Shown here: piece by piece, positions 1 through 5,046 of the stretch
Numbering within the stretch: position 1 is the first letter of the stretch
Layout: every line of letters begins with the position of its first letter
Source of the DNA: an uncultured bacterium
GTDB taxonomy: Bacteria; Planctomycetota; Phycisphaerae; Phycisphaerales; SM1A02
Direction of reading: 5' to 3'
Length of the DNA: 5,046 nucleotides
Assembly (NCBI GenBank): GCA_903938205.1
Contig: CAJACJ010000065.1
Span: 1 to 5,046, forward strand
Position numbers and translations under genes: made by a program
The notes under the pieces: generated by a model
What the model was told of the DNA's origin: nothing
The model's input: only the letters and a program-made list of their open reading frames with translations
Database searches by the model: none

Positions 1-116
1 ATCAAGGTTTTTTAACTGATGAGGCCTTGCGTGGGATTGCACAGACCACCATCATGAACTTCACCGACTTTGAGCGCGGCGATCCGTGCGTGGAAACCCG
101 CGTATCGCATTCGTGA
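1..116 (+). CDS. ldhA: D-lactate dehydrogenase (NAD-dependent, LdhA-like), C-terminal end only
   Basis: Only the last 37 codons are present, read from the codon at 3-5 to the TGA at 114-116; the 5' part lies outside the window. The peptide begins QGFLTDEALRGIAQTT and ends DPCVETRVSHS. From memory of E. coli LdhA, whose tail contains QAFLTAEALTSISQTT and then a Gly-Glu-Thr-Cys segment near the C terminus, the match is close and nearly gap-free. In that family the residue before this Gln is the catalytic His of a GHQ motif. The window opens with 'at', which fits the end of a CAT (His) codon. Family members are cytoplasmic and reduce pyruvate to D-lactate with NADH. Another D-2-hydroxyacid dehydrogenase is possible, since most of the catalytic and NAD-binding regions are not visible. 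The gene converges on the oxoprolinase gene, and no functional link between them is evident. Confidence 0.75.
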   Translation, partial: QGFLTDEALRGIAQTTIMNFTDFERGDPCVETRVSHS

Positions 117-200
117 CTTTGTTGCATGGCGAATGAATCACCAGTATTGATTTCATGCTCAAGCGCGCAAAGTTGGCGGGAGTGGCGCCACTGAATTGTT
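117..200. other. Convergent intergenic gap with weak dyad symmetry
   Basis: These 84 bases separate the 3' ends of the LdhA-like gene and the oxoprolinase gene. Three weak structures are visible. An AT-rich imperfect hairpin pairs 133-140 with 148-156, with one bulged T and a 7-base loop. TGGCG at 174-178 pairs with CGCCA at 186-190 around a 7-base loop. AGTGGCGCCACT at 181-192 is a perfect 12-base palindrome overlapping the second hairpin. On the plus strand the GC-rich dyad is followed by CTGAATTGTTTTA, a mediocre T-rich stretch that runs into the oxoprolinase stop codon. This could be a weak terminator for the left-hand gene. No good terminator for the minus-strand gene is seen. Confidence 0.4.
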
Positions 201-205
201 TTATG
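174..205 (+). terminator. Possible weak terminator of the LdhA-like gene
   Basis: A 5-bp GC-rich stem (174-178 with 186-190, loop of 7) is followed within ten bases by TTGTTTTA. It lies about 58 bases past the TGA at 114-116. The stem is short and the T tract is interrupted by a G, so this is only a candidate. The overlapping palindrome at 181-192 gives an alternative fold. Confidence 0.2.
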
Positions 206-3200
206 CGCTGCCGCTCTTTCCAAATCCGCCGCCGCCTGGAGTTTGAATTTCAATGGCGTCGCCTGCATCAATGCGTGCCGCCACAATTCCAGGCAGTATT
301 TCAACGCGACCGTCTGCGCGCAGAATTTTCTGTTCCCCACGCGCGCCTGAATCGCCGCCATTTATTCCGTACGGCGCCTCAATGCGGTGTTGCGAAAGAA
401 AAGATAAATCAACCGCCTCAAGAAAACGTAGTCGCCGCACAAGGCCGTCGCCACCAGAAAACTTTCCCGCACCGCCGGAATTATGGCGAATGGAAAATTG
501 CTCAAGACGCACTGGGTAGCGCCGCTCAAGCACCTCAGCGTCCGTAATGCGCGTGTTGCTGATGTGCGTATGCACGCCGCTTTCGCCGTCGCCATGCATG
601 GTGGCGCCCGCGCCGCCCGCAATGGTTTCATAAAAACCAAAGCGTGAGTTGCCAAACAAAAGATTATTGATGGTGCCTTGACTGCACGCCGCCAGATTGA
701 AGGCTCGCCACAGCAAGTCCACAAGTCGCTGGCTTGTTTCCGTTTGTCCAATCGCGCAAGCGGGGCATTTGTCCGGCGCGCCAGAAAAATTCGGAGACAA
801 GATTGTTCCCGCAGGCAAAATAATTTCAATGGGATCAAGCAAGCCTTCGTTCATTGGAAACGCAGGTGTGATTCCGCCAGACAGTTGACCAACCAACACG
901 CGAATGGAATACATCACCGCGGCGCGAGTGACGGCTTGTGGCGCGTTGAGATTTTTTGCGTGTTGCGGCGATGTTCCAGTGAAATCAATCCCAAGCCGCG
1001 GCGGATTTTCCAAGCGGTGCATTTGCGCACGCAACACTGTGCCATCATCTAGACGCTCTTCAAGCGGCGCGATCACGGCGGGCAATAATTGCAACGCACG
1101 CTCCGCGGCGCGACGAGCGGACGCGCGCAACTTGTGGCATGCCGCGCGCAGAGATTCCAAATTTGTTTGCGCAAGCACGTCGCGCATGCGCGCTACGGCA
1201 AGCTCATTTGCCGCTATTTGCGCCGAAATATCAGCAAGATTGTCCGCCACCATGCGGCTTGGCCATGCGCCACCGCGCAGTTGACGCTCCACGCGATCCA
1301 AATGCGCCACGCCCTGTTCAACAATCAGCGTTGGCTCAATCACCACACCTTCGTGCGCAAGAGTGGTTGCGTCGGGCGGCATGGATCCGGGACGTGTTCC
1401 ACCCATTTCGGCATGGTGCGCGCGATTGGCGGCGAAACCAATGAGTTCTGCATTGTCGGCATTCGAGTTCGCTTTGGAAAATATCGGCGTGATCACGGTG
1501 AGATCGGGCAAATGCGAACCGCCAAAGCGCGGGTGATTCACAACCCATACTTGACCGGGCGCAAACGCATGCGACTTGCCAACTTCACGCACGCACACGC
1601 CAAGCGCGCCCAAGTGAATTGGAATGTGCGGCGCGTTTACAACAAGAAATCCATCCACATCGAGCAGGCCGCATGAAAAATCCAATCGATCTTTGATGTT
1701 GGGTGAAACCGCGGTGCGTCGAAGTTGTTCGCCCATGTCAGTGGCAATGGAGCCAAGCCGTGCCGCGATAAGTTCATGCGAGTGCGCGGTGGTGTTGGTT
1801 GATTGTGATGCGGAGCGATCGCGGGAAAGAATTGTGGCGCCACTGGTATGTGTTGACGCGCGCCAGCCCGCGGCCACAAACGCCGTGGAATGGGCGCGTG
1901 AAAGCACTCTTGGACCAATAATCTCAGTCGGTGTATTCGCGTCACTCTTCGCGCGCGTCAGACTTTTCCGCGCGATGTCCACTTGAAGGCGAATGCGTTC
2001 AAGCTCTATCGCACGCGCTGCATCGGGAAGGAATCCATATGTGTCATGGAAACGGCGCTTGAATAATTCACGCAGTCGATCGGCGTTCAGCGGCTGCGCA
2101 TTCGCAAGCGGCAATTCAATCTCCAGACTTTCTTCTTGTCCCTTCAAGCGCATCAACGCCACGCGACGAGTTTGATTGGCGGTGGAGGCATCCATTCCGA
2201 TATCCAGCAACTCTTTTTTTGCCCGCTCAAATAATTGGGAAAACTTTTCATGCAGCGATGGTTGCTCATCACCAATTACTTGCAGCACAAGTTCCCAGAC
2301 AACCCGCGTTACAGGCGCTTGGGAAATTCCACTTGCGCACAGAAGACCCGCGTCCGCTGGAAGAACAATGTTCTCCATACCAAGTTGCTGCGCGATGGCG
2401 CACGCGTGAAGTCCGCCAGCGCCGCCAAACGCCACAAGCGCGTGGGTGGTTGGATCAACACCCTTGCGAACTGTGACCGTTCGAATGGCCGCGGCCATTG
2501 CTTCGTCTGCAATTCCAATGAATTCGTGCAGCATTTCATGCAGTTTTATGGGCGCGGTTTCATGTTTGTTTTTTGATTTGAGATGTGTGGCGCCTTCCTC
2601 TTGCTCCGCGCCTGCCACGATATTTGAATCATTGTGCTGCGTTATGGCCGCGTGCAATTCATGCGCGCGCTGCAATGCATCGTTCAGTGACATTGGAATT
2701 GGCATCATGTCCGCATGGATGTGCCCTAAAATGAAATGCGCATCGGTCAGCGTCAATGGTCCACCCGCGCCGTAGCACGCGGGACCAGGAACAGCGCCTG
2801 CGCTTTGCGGTCCAACCCGTTTGGCTTCACCGTCCCACCACAAAATAGATCCACCACCCGCAGCCACGCTTTCAACAGCCACGCACGGGGACGCGATTGT
2901 TGCGGCGCCAACTTTTGTTTCATCGCACATTTCCGCCGAGCCATCAACGCGCGCCACGTCGGTACTTGTGCCGCCCATGTCCAGCGTGACGCAACGCGTG
3001 AAGCCACATTCGCGCGCAATGTCGCCCGCACTGGCCACGCCGCCCGCGGGTCCTGACAATAAACTTTCACGCGGCGCAAATGCGGAGACTGGAGTAAGTC
3101 CGCCCGCGCTAGTCATCATAAAAATATCTGCGCCAGAGGCGCCATTTTCAATGGATTGTATGAATTCGCCAACTGGACCACTCAGCGCCGCGTCCACCAC

Positions 3201-4247
3201 GGCGGCGCGCGCGCGTGGTTCAAAGCGGCTTGTTGAGCCACATTGATGTGAAAGAGAAACCCATGTGAAGCCTTCGTCACGCAACAGTTGCGCCACGCGA
3301 ATTTCATGCGCCGGATTCACGGCTGCGTGTAGTAGCGCCACGGCGGCGATGGTGTTTCCAGCATGGGCGCAATTGAGCGCGCCGAATCGCAGCGCATTCT
3401 CGTCTAGCGCCGTCAATTCATTTCCATCACATGTCATGCGCGCATTCACCCCAACAGAATTTTTTTCCAGTGTGAAAGGCTTGCGTGGCGCGCACGCAAA
3501 AATATCTAGGCGCCGCTGATCACCAATGCGCAAAATATCTTGCAAGCCATCATTCACAAACAACGTCACCGGGCTCACGCGTCCTTGCAGCAGCGCGTTG
3601 GTTCCGCGAGTGGTACCAATACAAATTCGACAATCATCTAATGGCAGCGGAAATGGTCGACCAATGGCAAGGCGCGCGGCAAGAATTGGCGCTTCAAATG
3701 GCGCGACACAGTCCACGAATGAACCAGTGGGGTGCAGTTCATGCGCGTGAACTGCACGTGATGAAACGGCATTTTCTCCCTGAATGACGCTTGTTTTTTG
3801 GTTGGTCATATTGCGCGTGGATGCGGCCGCCCTGATTTGAAACTCAACATGACCAGACTGAAGAAGGTGCGCCGCTTCAACATGCGCGTGTTTCGCTTGC
3901 ACAATATCACGTGTTGAATTTTCGCCTTTTGTAACGGCTTCATTCGCGTATCTGTTCACCTCTCCATCCACCGCGCGAATCACGAATCCTGTAAAAAATT
4001 CAGCGACATTGTCTTGCAACAGTCCACTTGCAAATTCAATCACAAGTGAATCCTTGGATCCGCCACGCACCACGCCACGAAACGCCGACGTGCTTAACAC
4101 CTTGGCGCGCGCGATCCGGCCATCACTATGCCGAGCCACGCAATCGGTGAATGTTCCGCCAGTGTCAACGCCAATGTTCCACTTGATTTGGTTCTGTGAA
4201 TGTCTTGGGCCGTTGCCACGTGGATTGGATGGTCGCGCTTGAGTCAC
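201..4247 (-). CDS. oplAH: ATP-dependent 5-oxoprolinase, fused HyuA-HyuB single chain
   Basis: The enzyme hydrolyses 5-oxo-L-proline to L-glutamate with ATP (EC 3.5.2.9) in the cytoplasm. The 1348 residues are long for the family, which is usually about 1200-1300. The HyuA half (about 22-810) is an actin-like ATPase. It shows GVDTGGTFTD at 26-35, GTTRGTNALL at 211-220, LSGPAGGV at 397-404, LDMGGTSTDVA at 422-432, SVAAGGGSI at 460-468, GPACYGAGGPLTLTDA at 488-503 and FGGAGGLHACA at 607-617. The HyuB half (about 825-1345) shows DRLDFSCG at 853-860, NHPRFGGSHLPD at 904-915, NRAHHAEMGGTRPGSMP at 941-957, DFTGTS at 1088-1093, ETSQR at 1170-1174, SGGAGKFSGGDG at 1257-1268 and a terminal TPGGGGFG. 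Residues about 55-195 and 535-570 are expanded and poorly conserved. The GTG at 4247 is chosen because AAGGA lies 5 bases upstream and no other usual start precedes the first motif. The stop is TAA. It is divergent from the pyroglutamyl peptidase, which makes its substrate. A related hydantoinase or acetone-carboxylase-like specificity is less likely, given the fused form and this neighbour. Confidence 0.94.
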   Translation of the reverse strand: MTQARPSNPRGNGPRHSQNQIKWNIGVDTGGTFTDCVARHSDGRIARAKVLSTSAFRGVVRGGSKDSLVIEFASGLLQDNVAEFFTGFVIRAVDGEVNRYANEAVTKGENSTRDIVQAKHAHVEAAHLLQSGHVEFQIRAAASTRNMTNQKTSVIQGENAVSSRAVHAHELHPTGSFVDCVAPFEAPILAARLAIGRPFPLPLDDCRICIGTTRGTNALLQGRVSPVTLFVNDGLQDILRIGDQRRLDIFACAPRKPFTLEKNSVGVNARMTCDGNELTALDENALRFGALNCAHAGNTIAAVALLHAAVNPAHEIRVAQLLRDEGFTWVSLSHQCGSTSRFEPRARAAVVDAALSGPVGEFIQSIENGASGADIFMMTSAGGLTPVSAFAPRESLLSGPAGGVASAGDIARECGFTRCVTLDMGGTSTDVARVDGSAEMCDETKVGAATIASPCVAVESVAAGGGSILWWDGEAKRVGPQSAGAVPGPACYGAGGPLTLTDAHFILGHIHADMMPIPMSLNDALQRAHELHAAITQHNDSNIVAGAEQEEGATHLKSKNKHETAPIKLHEMLHEFIGIADEAMAAAIRTVTVRKGVDPTTHALVAFGGAGGLHACAIAQQLGMENIVLPADAGLLCASGISQAPVTRVVWELVLQVIGDEQPSLHEKFSQLFERAKKELLDIGMDASTANQTRRVALMRLKGQEESLEIELPLANAQPLNADRLRELFKRRFHDTYGFLPDAARAIELERIRLQVDIARKSLTRAKSDANTPTEIIGPRVLSRAHSTAFVAAGWRASTHTSGATILSRDRSASQSTNTTAHSHELIAARLGSIATDMGEQLRRTAVSPNIKDRLDFSCGLLDVDGFLVVNAPHIPIHLGALGVCVREVGKSHAFAPGQVWVVNHPRFGGSHLPDLTVITPIFSKANSNADNAELIGFAANRAHHAEMGGTRPGSMPPDATTLAHEGVVIEPTLIVEQGVAHLDRVERQLRGGAWPSRMVADNLADISAQIAANELAVARMRDVLAQTNLESLRAACHKLRASARRAAERALQLLPAVIAPLEERLDDGTVLRAQMHRLENPPRLGIDFTGTSPQHAKNLNAPQAVTRAAVMYSIRVLVGQLSGGITPAFPMNEGLLDPIEIILPAGTILSPNFSGAPDKCPACAIGQTETSQRLVDLLWRAFNLAACSQGTINNLLFGNSRFGFYETIAGGAGATMHGDGESGVHTHISNTRITDAEVLERRYPVRLEQFSIRHNSGGAGKFSGGDGLVRRLRFLEAVDLSFLSQHRIEAPYGINGGDSGARGEQKILRADGRVEILPGIVAARIDAGDAIEIQTPGGGGFGKSGSA
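3732..3757. repeat. Perfect inverted repeat, 10-bp arms, inside the oxoprolinase gene
   Basis: The arm at 3732-3741 (GTGCAGTTCA) is the exact reverse complement of the arm at 3748-3757, with a 6-base loop TGCGCG between them. It lies in codons about 164-173 of the oxoprolinase, within the expanded, poorly conserved N-terminal segment. Neither strand has a T tract after it, so it is not an intrinsic terminator. It would form a stable hairpin in the mRNA. Confidence 0.85.
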
Positions 4248-4307
4248 GGTATTCCTTGCAGCGTAACCGTGCGTGAAATAAATTGAATGGCTTGGTAGCG
4301 TGCTCTT
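4248..4307. promoter_or_regulatory. Divergent spacer carrying promoters for oxoprolinase and pyroglutamyl peptidase
   Basis: Only 60 bases lie between the two GTG start codons, so the signals for both genes must sit here or overlap the coding starts. The centre holds an AT-rich patch (4276-4288, AAATAAATTGAAT). On the plus strand a poor candidate is TTGCAG at 4256-4261, then a 17-base gap, then TAAATT at 4279-4284. That scores 3/6 and 4/6 against the sigma-70 boxes and would leave a leader of about 17 bases for the peptidase. On the minus strand the same AT-rich patch reads ATTCAATTTATTT and could serve as a -10 region, but no convincing -35 accompanies it. No clear operator palindrome is visible. 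That this is the promoter region follows from the layout; the exact boxes are guesses. Confidence 0.45.
4253..4257 (-). promoter_or_regulatory. Shine-Dalgarno site of the oxoprolinase gene
   Basis: The minus strand reads AAGGA, then five bases (ATACC), then the GTG start at 4247-4245. This is a good match to the anti-Shine-Dalgarno sequence at normal spacing. It decides in favour of the GTG start, which gives a roughly 20-residue polar leader before the conserved GVDTGGTFTD motif. No ATG, GTG or TTG start lies in frame between this site and that motif. Confidence 0.7.
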
Positions 4308-4988
4308 GTGAGCGCTTCTGCAACTATTTCTCGTCCGCTGATTCTGGTGACAAGCTTTGAGCCATTTGGCGGAAGCCCCATGAATCCAACGATTGAAATC
4401 TCAAAGTTGCTTGCAAGTATGAATCCACAAATTGGCTCGCGTAATTATCTTGCTCTTCCAGTTATTGGCGGAATTGAGCCGCAATCCGCATGGCATGCCG
4501 CTCTCCAGCGTATTGAACAAATTCAACCAGACGTGGTTGTGGCCCTTGGTGAATCCGCCAAAGCAGATTGCGTTCACATTGAAATGCGCGCGGTGAACGT
4601 GCGCGACAGTCGAATCGCGGATAACGCTGGTCTTCAACTGAGAAATGAAGTTGTGATTGCGGGCGCGCCCGACACGCATTCATCAACATTGCCAACGCAT
4701 GCCATGTTGCATGCGTGCTTGTCGTGTGGAGTTCCCGCGCAATTATCCACCGACGCGGGAACTTTTCTTTGCAACGAAATTATGTTTCGATTACTTGAGC
4801 ATGTTCACTCAACGAAAAAATCTTCCTTGGAATTCCACAACTTCACAGCTGGCTTCATTCATGTGCCACAACTTCCTGAACAGGCTCTTGTGCGTGGCGG
4901 ACCCAGCATGGACAGCAACACTGCCACGCGCGCCGTTCACGCCATGTTGGAAGCCGTGGCCGCGAATCTGATTCCCAAAGTGGGTTGA
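4308..4988 (+). CDS. pcp: Pyroglutamyl-peptidase I (peptidase family C15)
   Basis: This cytoplasmic cysteine peptidase removes an N-terminal pyroglutamyl (5-oxoprolyl) residue from peptides (EC 3.4.19.3). The 226 residues are close to the usual 200-220. The N-terminal signature ILVTSFEPFGG is at 12-22, with Asn26-Pro27 just after. The catalytic triad can be placed by motif: Glu92 in HIEMRAVN, Cys155 in AGTFLCNE and His185 in GFIHVPQLPEQ. SRIADNAG at 101-108 matches the ARIPDN segment of the family. There is no signal peptide or membrane segment. The GTG at 4308 is the only usual start between the in-frame TAG at 4296-4298 and the conserved signature. No clear Shine-Dalgarno precedes it. The gene lies 60 bases from the divergent 5-oxoprolinase, which consumes the released 5-oxoproline. 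Two inverted repeats lie inside the coding region at 4695-4716 and 4730-4763. Confidence 0.95.
   Translation: MSASATISRPLILVTSFEPFGGSPMNPTIEISKLLASMNPQIGSRNYLALPVIGGIEPQSAWHAALQRIEQIQPDVVVALGESAKADCVHIEMRAVNVRDSRIADNAGLQLRNEVVIAGAPDTHSSTLPTHAMLHACLSCGVPAQLSTDAGTFLCNEIMFRLLEHVHSTKKSSLEFHNFTAGFIHVPQLPEQALVRGGPSMDSNTATRAVHAMLEAVAANLIPKVG
4695..4716. repeat. Perfect inverted repeat, 8-bp arms, inside pcp
   Basis: ACGCATGC at 4695-4702 is matched by GCATGCGT at 4709-4716 around the 6-base loop CATGTT. It falls in codons 130-137, between the Glu92 and Cys155 active-site segments, and only 13 bases before the next inverted repeat. Function is unknown, and chance aided by the frequent CATGCG words is possible. 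Confidence 0.7.
4730..4770 (+). repeat. Terminator-like inverted repeat with T-rich tail inside pcp
   Basis: AGTTCCCGCG at 4730-4739 pairs perfectly with CGCGGGAACT at 4754-4763 around a 14-base loop. The plus strand then continues TTTCTTT at 4764-4770. A GC-rich stem followed by a T-rich tract resembles an intrinsic terminator. However, it sits in codons 141-152, just before the catalytic Cys155 codon, and the loop is larger than usual. The pairing is directly visible; any attenuating role is inference. Confidence 0.6.
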
Positions 4989-4989
4989 A

Positions 4990-5046
4990 CTATTTCTCGG
5001 GGGATACTTCCGTCTTCAAGACATGCGCGCCAAGATGTGGCGGGGG
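4990..5046 (-). CDS. Possible C-terminal end of a convergent gene, cut by the window edge
   Basis: The minus strand is open from the window edge to a TAG at 4992-4990, giving PPPHLGAHVLKTEVSPEK and then stop. The stop would lie one base beyond the pcp stop codon, a tail-to-tail layout. A charged, hydrophilic ending of this kind is typical of a protein C terminus, but 18 codons is too little to prove coding, and I do not recognise the family. A plus-strand alternative would start at the ATG at 5023-5025 (MRAKMWRG), without a well-spaced ribosome binding site. Confidence 0.3.
   Translation of the reverse strand, partial: PPPHLGAHVLKTEVSPEK

Noticed and set aside
2..361. 119-codon minus-strand open frame spanning the left intergenic gap
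   Set aside because: It overlaps the LdhA-like tail on the opposite strand and the end of the oxoprolinase in another frame. Its composition shows no family signature.
362..838. 158-codon minus-strand open frame
   Set aside because: It lies in another frame of the same strand inside the HyuB half. The oxoprolinase frame there encodes well-conserved motifs (ETSQR, SGGAGKFSGGDG), so this is a shadow.
1181..1192. Perfect 12-base palindrome CGCGCATGCGCG as a possible protein-binding site
   Set aside because: It is deep inside coding sequence and made of the CATGCGC/GCGCG words that recur across the window, so there is no reason to single it out.
1089..1676. 195-codon plus-strand open frame
   Set aside because: It is antisense to conserved HyuB motifs of the oxoprolinase, has no recognisable domain, and is the sort of long open frame that GC-rich coding DNA produces on the other strand.
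3205..3217. Alternating GC tract (GCGCGCGCGCGTG) that might favour Z-DNA
   Set aside because: It is explained by the arginine and alanine codons of the oxoprolinase (RARAAV region) in a genome fond of GCGC words.
2821..3246. 141-codon plus-strand open frame
   Set aside because: It is antisense to the strongest HyuA motifs (LDMGGTSTDVA, LSGPAGGV). Its Ala/Ser/Pro/Thr-rich sequence is typical of antisense translation.
1..5046. CRISPR array, tRNA or rRNA genes, insertion sequence, phage or toxin-antitoxin genes
   Set aside because: No regularly spaced direct repeats, tRNA-like cloverleaf, rRNA segments, transposase motifs or mobile-element ends were seen. Coding sequence fills nearly all of the window.

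Overview
The window looks like bacterial chromosome: compact, intron-free genes, two GTG start codons, one clear Shine-Dalgarno site and short gaps between genes. Base composition is moderately GC-rich, with many GCGCG/CATGCGC-type words throughout. A very long single-chain 5-oxoprolinase (HyuA and HyuB halves fused, with an enlarged N-terminal segment) next to a pyroglutamyl peptidase would fit Planctomycetota or a similar lineage. That placement is only a weak impression, because there is no rRNA or marker gene here.

Layout from left to right. Positions 1-116 hold the last codons of a plus-strand gene whose tail matches the LdhA family of NAD-dependent D-lactate dehydrogenases. An 84-base gap (117-200) with weak dyad symmetry separates it from the convergent 3' end of the main gene. 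That gene, 201-4247 on the minus strand, encodes a 1348-residue ATP-dependent 5-oxoprolinase. A 60-base divergent spacer (4248-4307) carries the Shine-Dalgarno of the oxoprolinase and probably the promoters of both flanking genes. Positions 4308-4988 on the plus strand encode pyroglutamyl-peptidase I with its Glu-Cys-His triad intact. The last 57 bases may be the end of another minus-strand gene.

The two complete genes make a metabolic pair. Pyroglutamyl-peptidase cuts 5-oxoproline (pyroglutamate) off the N terminus of peptides, and 5-oxoprolinase hydrolyses it with ATP to glutamate. Their head-to-head arrangement over 60 bases suggests shared control of a pyroglutamate-salvage module. The enzymes are known families, so I do not see a wholly new system. 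The less ordinary points are the pairing itself, two poorly conserved expansions in the HyuA half, and unusually good inverted repeats inside both reading frames, one of them followed by a T-rich tract like a terminator.
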